A DNA stretch of 64,000 bases, taken from positions 27,804,619 to 27,868,618 of the forward strand of contig OZ010573.1 in assembly GCA_963932145.1 (NCBI GenBank), written 5' to 3'. A program made the position numbers and the translations under genes. The stretch comes from Acanthosepion lycidas (lineage: Eukaryota > Mollusca > Cephalopoda > Sepiida > Sepiidae). Below, one piece after another: positions 21,394 to 31,919 of the stretch. The notes under the pieces were generated by a model. That model was not told where the DNA came from. It searched no databases and was given only the letters and a program-made list of their open reading frames with translations. Position 1 is the first letter of the stretch, and each line of letters begins with the position of its first letter.

Positions 21394-21625
21394 TGTGCAT
21401 GTGTGTGTGTATTATATATATTTTGGCAGCATGTTTTCATTAAGAAATGTCTCACATTTAGACAAGTTTTGCTGACTTATTTTTAATAGTATCCTCTAAT
21501 ATTAACAGACAAGCTTCTTAGTATCCTTATTAAAGGAATAGAGAAAATTACCATGCTGATACATATTCATTTATTCCAAGTACTTTCGACATTAACACAA
21601 TGTCATCATCAGGTGTTGATTTTTT
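21350..21625. repeat. AT microsatellite plus PLE 3'-end repeat, copy 2
   Basis: After AT/GT repeats (21350-21420) comes TTTGGCAGCATGTTTTCATT and later CCAAGTACTTTCGACATTAA with CATCATCAGGTG. The first part matches the end of the PLE relic at 11677 and the copy at 63131. This is non-coding end sequence only. Confidence 0.5.
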
Positions 21626-21729
21626 TTTCTAAGACAAAATTGTTGTGTTCATCTGAAAGTTAAATTTCTGTCAAGTGAAAAATGCTATGGTTATATACTG
21701 TACGATTTAAATCTCACTAAAAAACACAG

Positions 21730-23030
21730 ATGGACATTTCAAAACTTAGTTACTTCCCCTGACGTTTACATCATGAAAGCCATCACTGAATATGTATATC
21801 AAGCTCTTGATAATAATGACGAAGCTTGAGCTGTGGCACTAGATATCTCAAAGGCATTTGACAGGGTTTGGAATGTTGGTCTTCTATGCAAGTTTCAGGG
21901 CTATGGCATTACAGGATGATTGATTTAATCCAACCATTCCTATCAAATAATTAAATAAACGTCATTCTGAATGGACATGCTTTCATATCCTTTCTCACGA
22001 ATGTGGGTGTCCACTAAGGCTCTATACTGGGTTTCACACTGGTTCTGATCTTCATCAATGATCTTCCTGATGACATCAATTCCCAAGTAGGCATTTATGC
22101 AGATGACACTATCATTTAATGTCTCAATAGAAAATGCATCAGATCTGACAAAGCTAACCTGGCTGCTGCTCTTGAAAAGGACCTTCAATCACTGGTTAAC
22201 TGGGGCAAGATATGGCATGTAAATTTTAGTGCCTCCAAAACTAAACTGCCTTCATTTAACCACCATAGAGAAACTTCCCTGCCCACCAGCAGCATGGCTG
22301 ATGCTCAACTCCAGGAGAGTGTTTCATTGTGCCTTTTTGGTATCACGTTTTAAACTGACTTGATGTAGAACAACTATATTGAATCAATAGCTGCATCTAC
22401 TGCAAGGAAAGTTAGTTCATTGTGTCGTGCCAGAAAGTTTTTCTCGTCAGAGTCCATCTTGCACATTTACAAAACTACTATTTGTCTGTGCACTGAATAC
22501 TGTTGCCATATTTGATCTGGTGACCCTACTGTTCATCTCAAGGTTCTTGACAAAATACAAAGATTGATTTGCAATGTAATCGATCCCGAGATGCCATCTT
22601 GACTTTCATCATTTTCTCATAGATGTGATGTGACTTCCCACACTCTATTCTACAAATATTCTCATGGCAACTGCTCTGACAAGCATTTTTCCCTGGTGCC
22701 CAGACTACAAGAATTTAGGATCTAGGCCCGACCCTTTTACTGTTGAGTAGCTAAATGCAATTGCCATTTCTCCTCCAACAGTTTCTCTGCTCACACTTCT
22801 TGACATTGGAACTCCCTTCCACTTACTTGCTTTCTTGGTAACTACAATCTTCAAAAATTTAAATGCAACATCAATTGCCATTTTCTGTTGTCTTGCACCT
22901 CATTCATCTTTTATCCTTTCTTCAATCTCCTCTATCCCCACTCTTTTCTCTCACTTTCACTCTTTGTAATCTTCAGCATACTAGTGGCACTCTTGCCTTG
23001 TTTGGGGTGAAATGATTAAAAAATAGTTTG
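21730..23030 (+). pseudogene. LINE A, RT domain to 3' end
   Basis: This is the longest piece of the commonest LINE here. In order it shows RT block A (ALDISKAFDRVW, about 21838-21873), block B (degraded VGVHQGSILG region, 22005-22035), and block C with an intact YADD at 22096-22107. Next come KWNNYIESIAAS-like and KFFSSESILHIYK-like motifs, the CxEYCCHIW motif, and the DKIQR..CNVIDPEM motif. A diverged C-terminus and a tail ending GGGGTGAAATGATTAAAAAA follow. It belongs to the CR1/Jockey superfamily by motif. It is 5' truncated (no endonuclease) and carries many stops and frame shifts. Confidence 0.85.
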
Positions 23031-23600
23031 GAATGCTAAATTACAAGATTTTCAATAATATTAATCAGACAAAGGGACTAATTAAAATTGATAATAAGTT
23101 TTATTTATTTATAATTTCAAATATTACTTCTCCTGTGTTTGATTTGAAATTTTCTTCTTTCAAAACATCTGAAAAGTTCTCAGCTGAACTCATATTTCAA
23201 AATTTGACCAAACATCAGAATTCTTGGTTGTGCTGATAACATTTCAGGAACTTCTCATAAAATTCATAAGCTTCATAACCAAAGTAAAAGAAACTACATA
23301 CATAAAAGTCAGTATTTTTGCTTCATAACCTACAAAATGTCACTCTATAAGATAAGATATAGTATATTATAGTAATTACAGTAATAATTATAATGTAGTA
23401 TAATAGAAGAGTATTTCACAAAAAGTATGTCAGTATGGCTTAATTTGTTTACTCATTTTTATATAAAATGTTTTCATTTTTAATGTTTTTGGAATTCATC
23501 TCTCGAGGTTATTTTAGTTCTTCTTTCTGTCTTGTTAAGCTGTTAGTATATCAGGGGTACAATAAATGCCTCTAGTGGACATTGGAGACTAAAGAAGATC
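23031..23600. other. No recognisable feature
   Basis: AT-rich. The 67-codon plus ORF at 23033-23236 starts in the LINE A tail and has no motif. Confidence 0.5.
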
Positions 23601-23604
23601 AAAA

Positions 23605-24140
23605 TATTTCTTCTCTCTTTCAAAGTATACCATTTGGGTATTTTATACTAAACAGTTTAGTTATTTATAGCAAATTGATAAATATAATTTTTTTTAAAAT
23701 AGTACAAGGTCATTAATTGATATAGAAATAGAATAAAGTGGGGTGGTGGGTAAACATATAACAGAAAGAGAAAAAGAGATGGAAAGAAAGAAAGAGGATA
23801 TGAATTAAAAGCATATGAAATAGCCAAGCAAAAAGGGAAATGAGAGAGTAAAAAAAATAAGAGAGGGTGAAATAAGAGAGGATTGAAAAGAAAAAAAAAA
23901 AAAGAAAAAAGAGAAAAATGGAAAGAAAGGAAGAAAAAAGTAAAGAGGAAAGCAAATAAAGGAAAAAGAAGAAGGTGAAAGAAAGGACAGAAATAGAAAA
24001 AGGAAAAGTAAAGAAAGAAAAAGAAAAAGGTAGAAAAGAGGAAAGAAATAGAAGAGGAGAGACTTCTCTCTTTCCAAGTACCCTACTTGAGATTTTTATC
24101 CTAAACTGTTTTACTATTTATAGCAAACAGATAAATATCA
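23605..24140 (+). repeat. Purine-rich repeat, copy 2, between 75-bp direct repeats
   Basis: The purine-rich block (23697-24060) starts with AAATAGTACAAGGTCATTAA followed by TTGATATAGA, as at 18005, and shares GGGGTGGTGG and AAAGAAAGAAAGAGGAT. It lies between direct repeats of about 75 bp at 23608-23685 and 24062-24138, which share TTCTCTCTTTC and, with mismatches, ATTTATAGCAAATTGATAAA. No such flanks surround copy 1. Confidence 0.65.
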
Positions 24141-24699
24141 AGGTACCTAGATAGCAAATTAGTTGTGACCAAAATAGGCATTGTTTGTCAGTTTTGTTTT
24201 TCCTTCTACTTTTTACTTGAATGTCTGACTGATAATAAATTTAACAAATGTTGCTACAAAGGTAAAGTTTTGTTCTGACATCAGCTAGTTTACCCCTCAA
24301 TATTTGGAAGAATTACAGATATTCCACAATTCCTGGAAATGAAACTTCAATGAGAATATTAGATCGTACAATCCAACTCTTTGTATCCACGGATCTACAG
24401 ATTGTTGACTCAACTGGACCAGGTCATTATTTTCTATTTCATTTTCAGATGACTTTAATTATCAATAAACTTGAATTATTTTGAACTATTATTCTGATTT
24501 TGGTTATGGATGTTATTACAGACACATTTCAACCAAGTACCCTCTTGCCATCATCAGGTGGCTGAAATAATTAAAGTATACTTGTAGCATACCTATGGAC
24601 TATAATGGGTCTGTCCCCATTCACATAAATACAATAGTAAATACTGTATGTTGGTCTGCAGTTGGAGATTCATTGTGGAATTCACTTGACTCACTTCTA
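24140..24699. other. No recognisable gene; possible retroelement end motif
   Basis: AT-rich sequence. The words ACATTTCAACCAAGTACCCT and CATCATCAGGTGGCTG near 24520-24565 resemble the end block at 21585-21620. No frame is recognisable. Confidence 0.4.
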
Positions 24700-24830
24700 A
24701 CAGTTGACTACTTCTTCTATGTGTTTCTGGTAAATCTTATATGTGTTGTTCTTGTCTGAAGTATTATCATTTATTACCAACCTTCATTTGATTATTCTAT
24801 TTAGTAAACTTCCCTAGGTTACAAAAATAC
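24700..24830 (+). repeat. Dispersed repeat R1, copy 2
   Basis: This is the same sequence as 8118-8262, ending in CTTCCCTAGGTTACAA. Confidence 0.55.
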
Positions 24831-24974
24831 TGAAAATTACTCACCTCAAAATAAAATACAAAACTAATGAGAAGCAGTACAAACTCGTCATGATAATCAA
24901 ATACTGAAGCTCTTTGAATATAAAAGTCCATAGATACACCACTGATGTTCTTCAATGGCATAGTTAGTTGGTTA

Positions 24975-25095
24975 TAATGGATGATTGAAAAGTAACTCCC
25001 TATTTTATGTTAGATTCTCCTGTCTAACTATAATTTTTATAAGACGGGAGAGTCCATCATACATAAAAATAGGGAATTACTTTATAATCACCCTG
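24975..25095. mobile_element. MITE-like hairpin
   Basis: The left arm TGATTGAAAAGTAACTCCCT followed by ATTTTATGT pairs with the right arm ACATAAAAATAGGGAATTAC followed by TTTATAATCACCCTG, separated by about 45 bp. The outer end GGTGATTATAAAGTAA is similar to Tc1/mariner-type ends. There is no coding content. Confidence 0.65.
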
Positions 25096-25097
25096 TA

Positions 25098-25330
25098 CAT
25101 GTGTTACTGTCATTTTGTGGTCATGAGTTCAATCCCTGGATAAGGCAGTGAAACACTGGTTCAGTGGGAATGAACAATAACTGATATCAAAGACAGAATA
25201 TCCCAATAATCAACAGATATCCCATATCAGCTAATCAATGGACACCTGAAAAGGACAGAGGGTACTTTGCCGAAATGTTGTGTCAATAATAATATCTATA
25301 GCAATAAAGATAAGAACAATATCTTGAAAT
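25098..25330 (+). repeat. tRNA-like SINE fragment
   Basis: TGTGGTCATGAGTTCAATCC (followed by CTGGATAAGGC) looks like a tRNA B box with its flank. AAAGGACAGAGGGTACTTTG, CCGAAATGTTGTG further on is a tail of the type seen after several retroposons here. No clear A box remains. Confidence 0.45.
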
Positions 25331-26140
25331 AATTAATGTATATAGTCTTTATTGCTTCAAAGTGTTTAGTTAAATTTATCAGTTAAAAATCTGATATAAT
25401 AGATAATATGCTAGTTGACAAATAATTCCTCTATTGTGACAGTTTCAAGATAATTTTCTTTGGAATTGCACCCTCAAAATTCACCCTATCTCTTCTGTAA
25501 TTCTTCTTAACATTGAAACATAAAATCAATGACTAGAAACAAAATAATGTTCTAGGAATTTTTTTCATCAATAACACTTGTCCATTACATTGGATTATCC
25601 TATGATTGCTTATCTTTTCATTGTCCAAATTAGCTGTTTTTAGAAATTGATGAGTTGCCATTTTTTCTTTCTGCAAGAGTCTTCTAATTAGAACAGGATC
25701 CTCTAAATCCTTTCAAAGAACTTCTGGCTATGAAATCATTTTGAAATATTACAGCTGATTATCCTCAGCTCTGTTCTGTTTGTTTCACTCAGCTTTTATT
25801 GACTGATATAAAGATAATTGCTTTTGACTGATATCTATCTTTTTCACCCATCTCAGTACATTTAATTAGGCCATTTTATTTTTAGCACACATTAATAATG
25901 AATTGAAATATGATCCTATAGTATAGCTGCTTATAACACACACAAAACAGAAATATTATCGATACTGTGAAAATCTGAGAAACATAATGATATCTTTATG
26001 CTGGAATTTTTGCAATGAGGAACTATCCTTAATTTATATCTTTCCATTTAGACAAGTCAATTCAATTTGGGTGCTATATTCATAACAGGAGAGAAGATAA
26101 ACAAGATAATACCAGTCAAAGTGAAGACGGAAAAGAAAAT
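25331..26140. other. No recognisable feature
   Basis: AT-rich, apparently single-copy sequence without a coding signature. Confidence 0.5.
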
Positions 26141-26270
26141 TATGACTGGAAAAATGTGAAGATGCCTGCAGTCAATGTTCCAAAGATCAGCAGTTACATA
26201 AAATGTTCCCTAAAAGATGGGAGTGGACAGTTTACTGTGGGCACCTTCACATTTTTCCACTGTTGTCACA
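26140..26270. repeat. Inverted repeat
   Basis: GGAAAAATGTGAAGATGCCT on the left pairs, with mismatches, with GGGCACCTTCACATTTTTCC on the right, around a centre of about 75 bp. It is probably a small foldback element. Confidence 0.5.
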
Positions 26271-26655
26271 AGAAACATTAAAGAAAGCCTTTAACCAGCA
26301 GTGGATACAAAATGATAAATTATGATGATATATGCAATAATTTTCATTTTCCTATATATTTAGAAAACGGTATTTTGATATATTTATAAGTAGGTTGTAA
26401 AATAGACTATCGTTAATGAGAAAACAAAATGAGACAAAATTTAACACATTATAATTCAATGTGAAAGGGAAAGTAGTAAATCAGACCTTGTTTTGTGCTC
26501 AGCTCTTTTTTGGCGCTAAAATATTCAATGTGTCCAAATGTATCCAGAAGTTATTTTTCCTTACCTGAAACAAAAAATAAAATAGAACATTAAAAAAAAA
26601 AAAATGGAGCAAAAAGTTAAAAAAAATTTCTTTTCTAGTTACACTGATAAAAAAA
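26271..26655. other. No recognisable feature
   Basis: AT-rich sequence up to the LINE C fragment. I see nothing to annotate. Confidence 0.5.
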
Positions 26656-26659
26656 AGAC

Positions 26660-27000
26660 TTGAAGCAACAGAAATATAATTCTACAGAAGGATGTTGAGA
26701 ATACCATGGGCTGAACATCTATGTAACAAAGACATTTCAGGGAAAATGAAAAAAAAAGTAATGCTTATACTTAGAATCAGAAAGAGGTAAAATTTCTTGG
26801 ACATGTAATGAGGAAAGACAGATTGGAGAATTTGACACACACAACATATTGAGGGACAGAGGAAAGCAGCTTTTATCAATGGATGGCAGAACAGGGACTG
26901 GGAGGGATGGTGAAAAGTCAAAACTTGCTAAGAGCTACAAAGAACAGGAAGCTGTAGAGAGTCACGATTGGTCACATCCTGTACATGACATATAGAAGAA
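26660..27000 (+). pseudogene. LINE C fragment, RT C-terminus and 3' end
   Basis: It starts at FYRRMLRIPWAEHL and continues through the QFLGHVMRKDRLENL-type region and LAKSYKEQEAV to the conserved end (GTAGAGAGTCACGATTGGTC, then TGACATATAGAAGAAGAA). It is 5' truncated near the start of the MWFYRRML motif and has frame breaks. Confidence 0.75.
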
Positions 27001-27120
27001 GAATCAAGACAGAAAAGGAAATGATTTTTGGTTATTTAAAATAGACAATGAAAGACAAAAATTCTAGATTTTTAAAAGTTTAAAGAAAACCACAAATAAT
27101 ATTACCACAGTTAAATTCTT

Positions 27121-27497
27121 TTTTTTTTCTTTTTAAATACCATGTCCCAATAGCATGCAGGTGATCATGGCTCTCCACAGAACCCATTTATTTATTGTCT
27201 GTGAACTGTGATGCCTTCTTGGAAAAATAAAATAGTGGAGTTGTTTTCTGTTGCTTTCTCTGGTCTTTTGAATTCAGAGTTGTCCTTCTCCGAGATTGGT
27301 TGTCAGCAAAACTTGAGAGCCTGGTCTACCATGTTATTTAGTTCATAAATGGAGGTAGAAGAAATGTTTTTTTTTATGCCTTTCCGAGGGCATCTGTGTG
27401 AAAGTGAGTGCAACAGACAAGACTAGAATTTGAACTTGGTTCAGTGATTTCACTTTCTGTGCTGATAACCGTTATGTTACATGTACTTCCAAGTTAG
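27121..27497 (-). repeat. tRNA SINE with LINE C-type 3' tail, type T2
   Basis: On the minus strand it has an A-box-like region (ACATAACGGTTATCAGC), a B box (AAGTTCAAATTCTAGTC) and the shared SINE body (CCTCGGAAAGGCATAAA, CTAAATAACATGGTAGACCA). Its 3' end reads TCTGTGGAGAGCCATGATCA and ends CATGGTATTTAAAAAG. The last part matches the LINE C end (GTGGAGAGCTATGATCACCA). This is the classic SINE/LINE partner signature. It is complete apart from divergence. Confidence 0.75.
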
Positions 27498-27714
27498 AAA
27501 TTAATCATACCCCAAAATTACCAATTAAAATGCCAAACTTTTTTGTATTTTCAAATTTAAATTAAATTCTTTTATTCATATGAATTCATCTAAGCCTCTT
27601 TTACACATTGCAACCTCTTTCTCCACAGATATAACATCACAAAGCTATTGCTCCTGGATGGTTATTTCCATAACAAATGTCCAGAGGTTATCCATTGTTT
27701 AGTTATTGTTATAC

Positions 27715-28045
27715 ACGAATAGAGTGTTGCTGCTGACACTTGAGTTTGAGCATAGGTCACCAGTGAGCAAACACAGGTGATCCCATTATTGAATCAAGTA
27801 GACCACGTGACCATAGAGGGAATGCATATATGTAGGAAGTAGCTGAGGACTAATGATCATTATATTCTAGTCTGTCCTCTATTACTATATGGTTTGCTAT
27901 TCTCTATACTATTCCTCTATACTGATCACTATACAGTGGTTACTTTCAAGCAAGTATTATCTAGCAAGTACTATTAGAGTGAGTGATATTCAAAGGCATT
28001 TGACATCAGTATTGTTCAATGGCATACTATAGTTGTATTTGCGAA
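27715..28045 (+). repeat. Dispersed repeat R2, copy 1
   Basis: This matches 43750-44070 on the opposite strand over about 320 bp: GCTGACACTTGAGTTTGA, CACAGGTGATCCCATT, TGCATATATG, TCCTCTATTACTATATGG, GCAAGTACTATTAG, GACATCAGTATTGTTC. The middle consists of CTATT-rich near-repeats. It has no open frame. A SINE-like head (GTTTGA....AGGTCACCAG) is possible but weak. Confidence 0.65.
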
Positions 28046-28069
28046 TACAAAGTCCATACTATAATGAGC

Positions 28070-29395
28070 ATTACGAAAGTGACATTGAGTATTTTTTAAC
28101 ATCACAAAAGTTATTTTCAAACTCCAAAATGAAACTTCTCTCTGTTAATCATCTGAGAGAACCCTTTTTGGCTTCTGTAAGCATGGCTGCTGCTAACCTC
28201 CAGGAGAGTGACTCATTGTGTCTTTGGTTTGGTTTGGTTTGTTTTATGGCATATCATCATCAATGGGTTATTTAATGCCAGCAAGATTTTTATTGCCAGT
28301 AATATTTTTTCAAAAATTGTATTGCTGGTAATATTTTTTTTCCCTAAAAAATGTATTGCTGGTAATATTTTGTTTTTTCAAAAATGTATTGTTGGTAATA
28401 ATTTTTCCCTTCAAAAATTCATTGCTGGTAATAATTTTTTACAAAAATGTGTTGCTGGTACTAAAACCTATTTTTACACTTCCATAGTGTTTTGACTTCA
28501 GTTTAGTTTCCACTATTTGTCCATAGCTAGGACCCTAACAGGTGCTGCCACCCTGAGTCAGGGTGGACCTGGGAACACCAGCAATTAAGAGGCAGTTCCT
28601 CGCTCCTCAAAACATTCTGATCAGAGGCCATGCTGTCAGACATAGTTTGTCATCTTACCCAGGACATGGATGTAGTTTATTGTCATACCCAGGATGGATT
28701 GTGTCTTCTTAGAGTAACATTTTCAGTTGACACAAAGTGCAACGATTATATTGAATCAATTGCTAGGTTTGCTGCTAGGACAGTTGGTTCACTGTGTTGT
28801 GTTAGACAATCCTTTGTGTCAGAATCTATCTTACTTATTTACAAGTCTACCCTTCATCCCTGCTTTGAATATTACCACCACATCTGGTCTGGTGCTCCTG
28901 CCATATATTTAGAGATTCTAGATAAAATCCTAAGGAGCATCTGCATTGTTATTGATCCTGACCTAGCACCTCAGCTTCAGTCACCACCATAATGTAGTTT
29001 CCCTGCACCTTTTCTATAAATACCTTCATAGTAATTGTTCTGATGAACTTTCCTCGGTGGTTACCTAGACTTTAGGAATTTAAATGCAGTACTAGATTGG
29101 TGGTAAGGTACCATAATTTTACTGTTGAAATGGCAGGATGTAACTGTAAGTTCCATGCAAATAGTTTCTTCTCTCACTCTTCTTGCTTGCAGAATTTCCT
29201 TCTGGATTCTTGCTTTTCAGTCAACTTAAATCTTCAAAAGTTTAAATGTAATGTCTGTTGTTATCTTTTGTCTTCTTAATTTCTGTTCTTTTATTATTTT
29301 CTCTTTTTAATAATGTTCTTTTTCTCATATTCTCTAACACTCAGTAACCCCTTGCATTCTAGTGGCTTTTTATTGCTTTTCTTCGGCTGAAATGA
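28070..29395 (+). pseudogene. LINE A copy interrupted by element X
   Basis: LINE A sequence runs from about 28070 to 28224 (MKLLSVNHLREPF, then ASVSMAAANLQESDSLCL). It resumes at 28698 (TFSVDTKCNDYIESIARFAA, then VGSLCCVRQSFVSESILLIY) and continues to the tail GGCTGAAATGATAAAAAAAA near 29395. The two halves join without loss once element X and one copy of the 10-bp duplication are removed. It begins within the RT C-terminal region, so it is 5' truncated. Stops and shifts are present. Confidence 0.85.
28225..28697 (-). mobile_element. Element X, copy 1 (unclassified retroposon)
   Basis: A 473-bp insert in LINE A flanked by the perfect 10-bp duplication ATTGTGTCTT (28215-28224 and 28698-28707). 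Read on the minus strand, it starts with two units of about 28 bp (CCTGGGTATGACAATAAACT, ACATCC). A unique part follows (TTCCCAGGTCCACCCTGACT, CAGGGTGGCAGCACC, GGGTCCTAGCTATGG), then about six ~30-bp units around ATTACCAGCAATACATTTTT. It ends in a (CCAAA)n tail. I find no open frame and no tRNA or 5S head. The structure fits target-primed retroposition. Confidence 0.8.
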
Positions 29396-29700
29396 TAAAA
29401 AAAAGTTCCACCAGTTCAAAACTACTTCCAAAGAGTCAAATCACCCTCATTTCCTCTATAATCCAAATGCAACAAGTTACACTCACACAGTTTTTCCTCA
29501 ATAATTATTACTTTTTAGCCTGTGAGGATGCTTCCCTGAAGGCCAATAATACTAACCTTTTCAAGTCACTCATTATCTATCCTCATCTTCATAATCTTCA
29601 ATTCCTAAAATCTCCTGTTTTACTCATATCACATCTCATTCATCAAAACCATTTTAACAGTAATCCTCTACCTTGAGTGGATTTTGAGGCTTGTAATGGG
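29395..29700 (+). pseudogene. LINE B fragment at the tail of LINE A
   Basis: TTCCACCAGTTCAAAACTAC starts a LINE B C-terminal stretch (CACCCTCATTTCCTCTATAA, AACCTTTTCAAGTCACTCAT, TATCCTCATCTTCATAATCT, CTACCTTGAGTGG). It joins directly to the A-run of LINE A. Coding is lost. The copy at 58380 starts at the same word, TTCCACCAGTTCA. Confidence 0.65.
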
Positions 29701-29845
29701 TGAACTTTAGTATCAAAAACATTTTTTCTAGTTTACTTTGACCTTACATAACCTTTCAACTAAATTGTGTATTCCGTCATAAAACAATGATTTCAGTTTT
29801 AGACATCTAGAAATTTAGGAGTCAGAGAAGAAACATTGTACGGAA

Positions 29846-30300
29846 TATTTAAAAAATAATTTCACCGAAAGCAAGGCAATAAAGCCACTAAGATACGAAG
29901 AGTTACTGAGTTTAAGAGAATATGAGAAAAAGAAAACATTATTAATGAGAGAGAATAATAGAAGAACAGGAATTTAGAAGACAAAAGATAACGTTTGACA
30001 TTGCATTTAAATTTTTGAAGATCAAAGTTGACTGGAAAGCAAGAAGCCAGAAGAAAGTTCTACAAGTGAGAATTGCAAGAGAAGAAACTGTTAGCATAGA
30101 ACTTACAGTTATAGATGGAAATTTTAATTGTAAAATGGTGAGACCTAACTGCCATTCTAGTACTACATTTAAATTAAATCTAGGTACCAAAGAGGAAAGC
30201 TCATCAGAATTAGCATTATTTAAGCCTTCCTTAAGGTGTGACATAACAGTAAAAAGTCAGGGATTGATTGATGTTGTGGCTTGACAAAGGTTTAAGGAAT
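29846..30300 (-). pseudogene. LINE A 3' fragment
   Basis: On the minus strand the tail (TTTCGGTGAAATTATTTTTT) sits at about 29850-29870, preceded by the C-terminal region. The minus frame at 29942-30244 reads NSDELSSLVPRFN and IFKNLNAMSNVIFC, as in other LINE A copies. It is 5' truncated and diverged. Confidence 0.75.
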
Positions 30301-30621
30301 GCCAATCTATAAAAATTAATACCTAAAAAACTTTTTCCCTATTTTTTATGTGTGGACCACACAATTTAAGTAGTTCTGACAAGCAACTGAACAAGATTTC
30401 TTGTAGCCTCTGTTCACAAGACATAAAAAAATTGAACTGTGTGAAATTTGCTCATTTACTCAGGGTAATGAAAATATAAACACAGCACATGTTAAGTATC
30501 ACCTTTACATTAAAATGTTGATGAACAAAATGTATATATTTCCTATCTTTCCTTAGCTTAGGTCTTGGCAGTGGGAGGAGTAATGGCTTGGTAAGGGAGT
30601 ATCCTGAACAAAGAGCCAAAG

Positions 30622-30680
<59 letters not shown>
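30622..30680. repeat. (AAT)n microsatellite
   Basis: About 19 AAT/ATA units. It gives a poly-Leu ORF on the minus strand that should be ignored. Confidence 0.95.
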
Positions 30681-30690
30681 CACAAATATA

Positions 30691-31916
30691 CAGGGTGTCC
30701 CAAAAAATTTGACATCAATTTAAAAGAAAACTACTAAGGCTAGCTCAATGAAATTAAAGAGTTTAGGTGTTGAACATCATAAGTTTATTATGGAACCGAT
30801 TTCATAAGTGTTCAATGTGCACCGCTTGTGACATGGAACACGTCAAGTCGGTAGTTAAGCTCTTGCCAAACACGTTGTAGCATGTCTTCGGTAACATTAT
30901 CCAGTGCAGAAGTGATTCTCTGCTTGAGTTCATCAATGCTAGCAGGAAGAGGGGGGGACATAGACCAACCCCTTCACATATCCCCATAAAAAGAAATCAT
31001 ATGAGGACAGGTCTGATGACCAGGGTGTCCATTTCATCTGAAAACTGTCTTCATCTCCACCATGCTCGATCCATCTCTCTGGCAGATTCTCATTGATATA
31101 AGCATGTACTGTCCTCTTTCATCATACCAGGTTGTGCGTGTGTGTGTGTGTGTGTCTGTACGTTTATATGTTGGATCGGATTTCCTACATTTTTCAACCG
31201 ATTTCAACAAAACTTCACAGGACTACGTAAAATTACCTTGTGGTGGTTCTAACAGCACCAAAAATTGGAAAATTGTTTTGCACAAAATCAATTTGAAAAC
31301 ATGATTAAGAGGCATCGCAAGAATGAAAGGGGGACAACTCATATCAAGTTAAACTTATAAAACCCAGGTTGTTTGTTTGTGTATGTTCATTTATTTATGG
31401 GATCAGATTTCCTACATTTTTCAACCGATTTTGACAAAACTTCATATTTTTTTTGGCAGGTAGTGTTTCTTATTGTATTGCACACTTTTTTTTCTTTATT
31501 TTTACATTCAGAATGCTTTAAAAATTCCATTTATAAGACAATTGTTTTTAATAAAATTCTGTTCAATCGGTAGACTCATAACAATTGAAAACAATGTTTT
31601 TGTTTGAGTTTGGGTTTGACAAATTCATAAAAAAATAAAAAAAATAAAAAAACAAAACAAAAAAACTAATTAAGACATGCATGTCTGTCAAACTTAAACA
31701 ATAATCTTTGTCAATTTTATTTTTCAGTCTTTATGATGGTCGATACTTGATCTATCTCTTACTGTTACATCCCCGGGCTTTGCCAGGCTCTACTGCTAGT
31801 TAAATATAAAATCTTGATCTATTTCTATACATTCTGTGAAAATTTGAAGTTATTTTGACAAGAATTGCCAAAATTATTGGCCTGCGAAATGATGTCAAAT
31901 TTTTTGGGATGCCCTG
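30691..31916 (-). mobile_element. Tc1/mariner-like element with both ends, internally deleted, with a nested repeat
   Basis: The ends CAGGGTGTCCCAAAAAA (left) and CAGGGCATCCCAAAAAA (right, minus strand) form inverted repeats of about 26 bp, flanked by TA at 30689-30690 and 31917-31918. The minus strand encodes the transposase C-terminus: AYINENLPERWIEHGG, then WTPWSSDLSSYDFFLWGYVK with the last catalytic Asp (SYD) and LVYVPPLPASIDELKQRIT, then DMLQRVWQELNYRLDVFHV. Only this C-terminal third is present. Before it stand about 110 bp of 5' end and a nested repeat (31128-31803). The N-terminal two thirds are gone. Confidence 0.85.
31128..31803 (-). repeat. Nested repeat Y, copy 1, with duplicated 3' part
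   Basis: The minus strand starts ACTAGCAGTAGAGCCTGGCA followed by AAGCCCGGGG and ends in (CA)n with CAACCTGG. The 3' part, containing TCGGTTGAAAAATGTAGGAA, occurs twice (31128-31225 and 31368-31455). The start matches copy 2 at 49396. Such elements, with a 'CCCGGCGTTGCCCG' start and a (CA)n end, are common in invertebrate genomes. I am not sure which class they belong to. Confidence 0.65.
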
Positions 31917-31919
31917 TAT

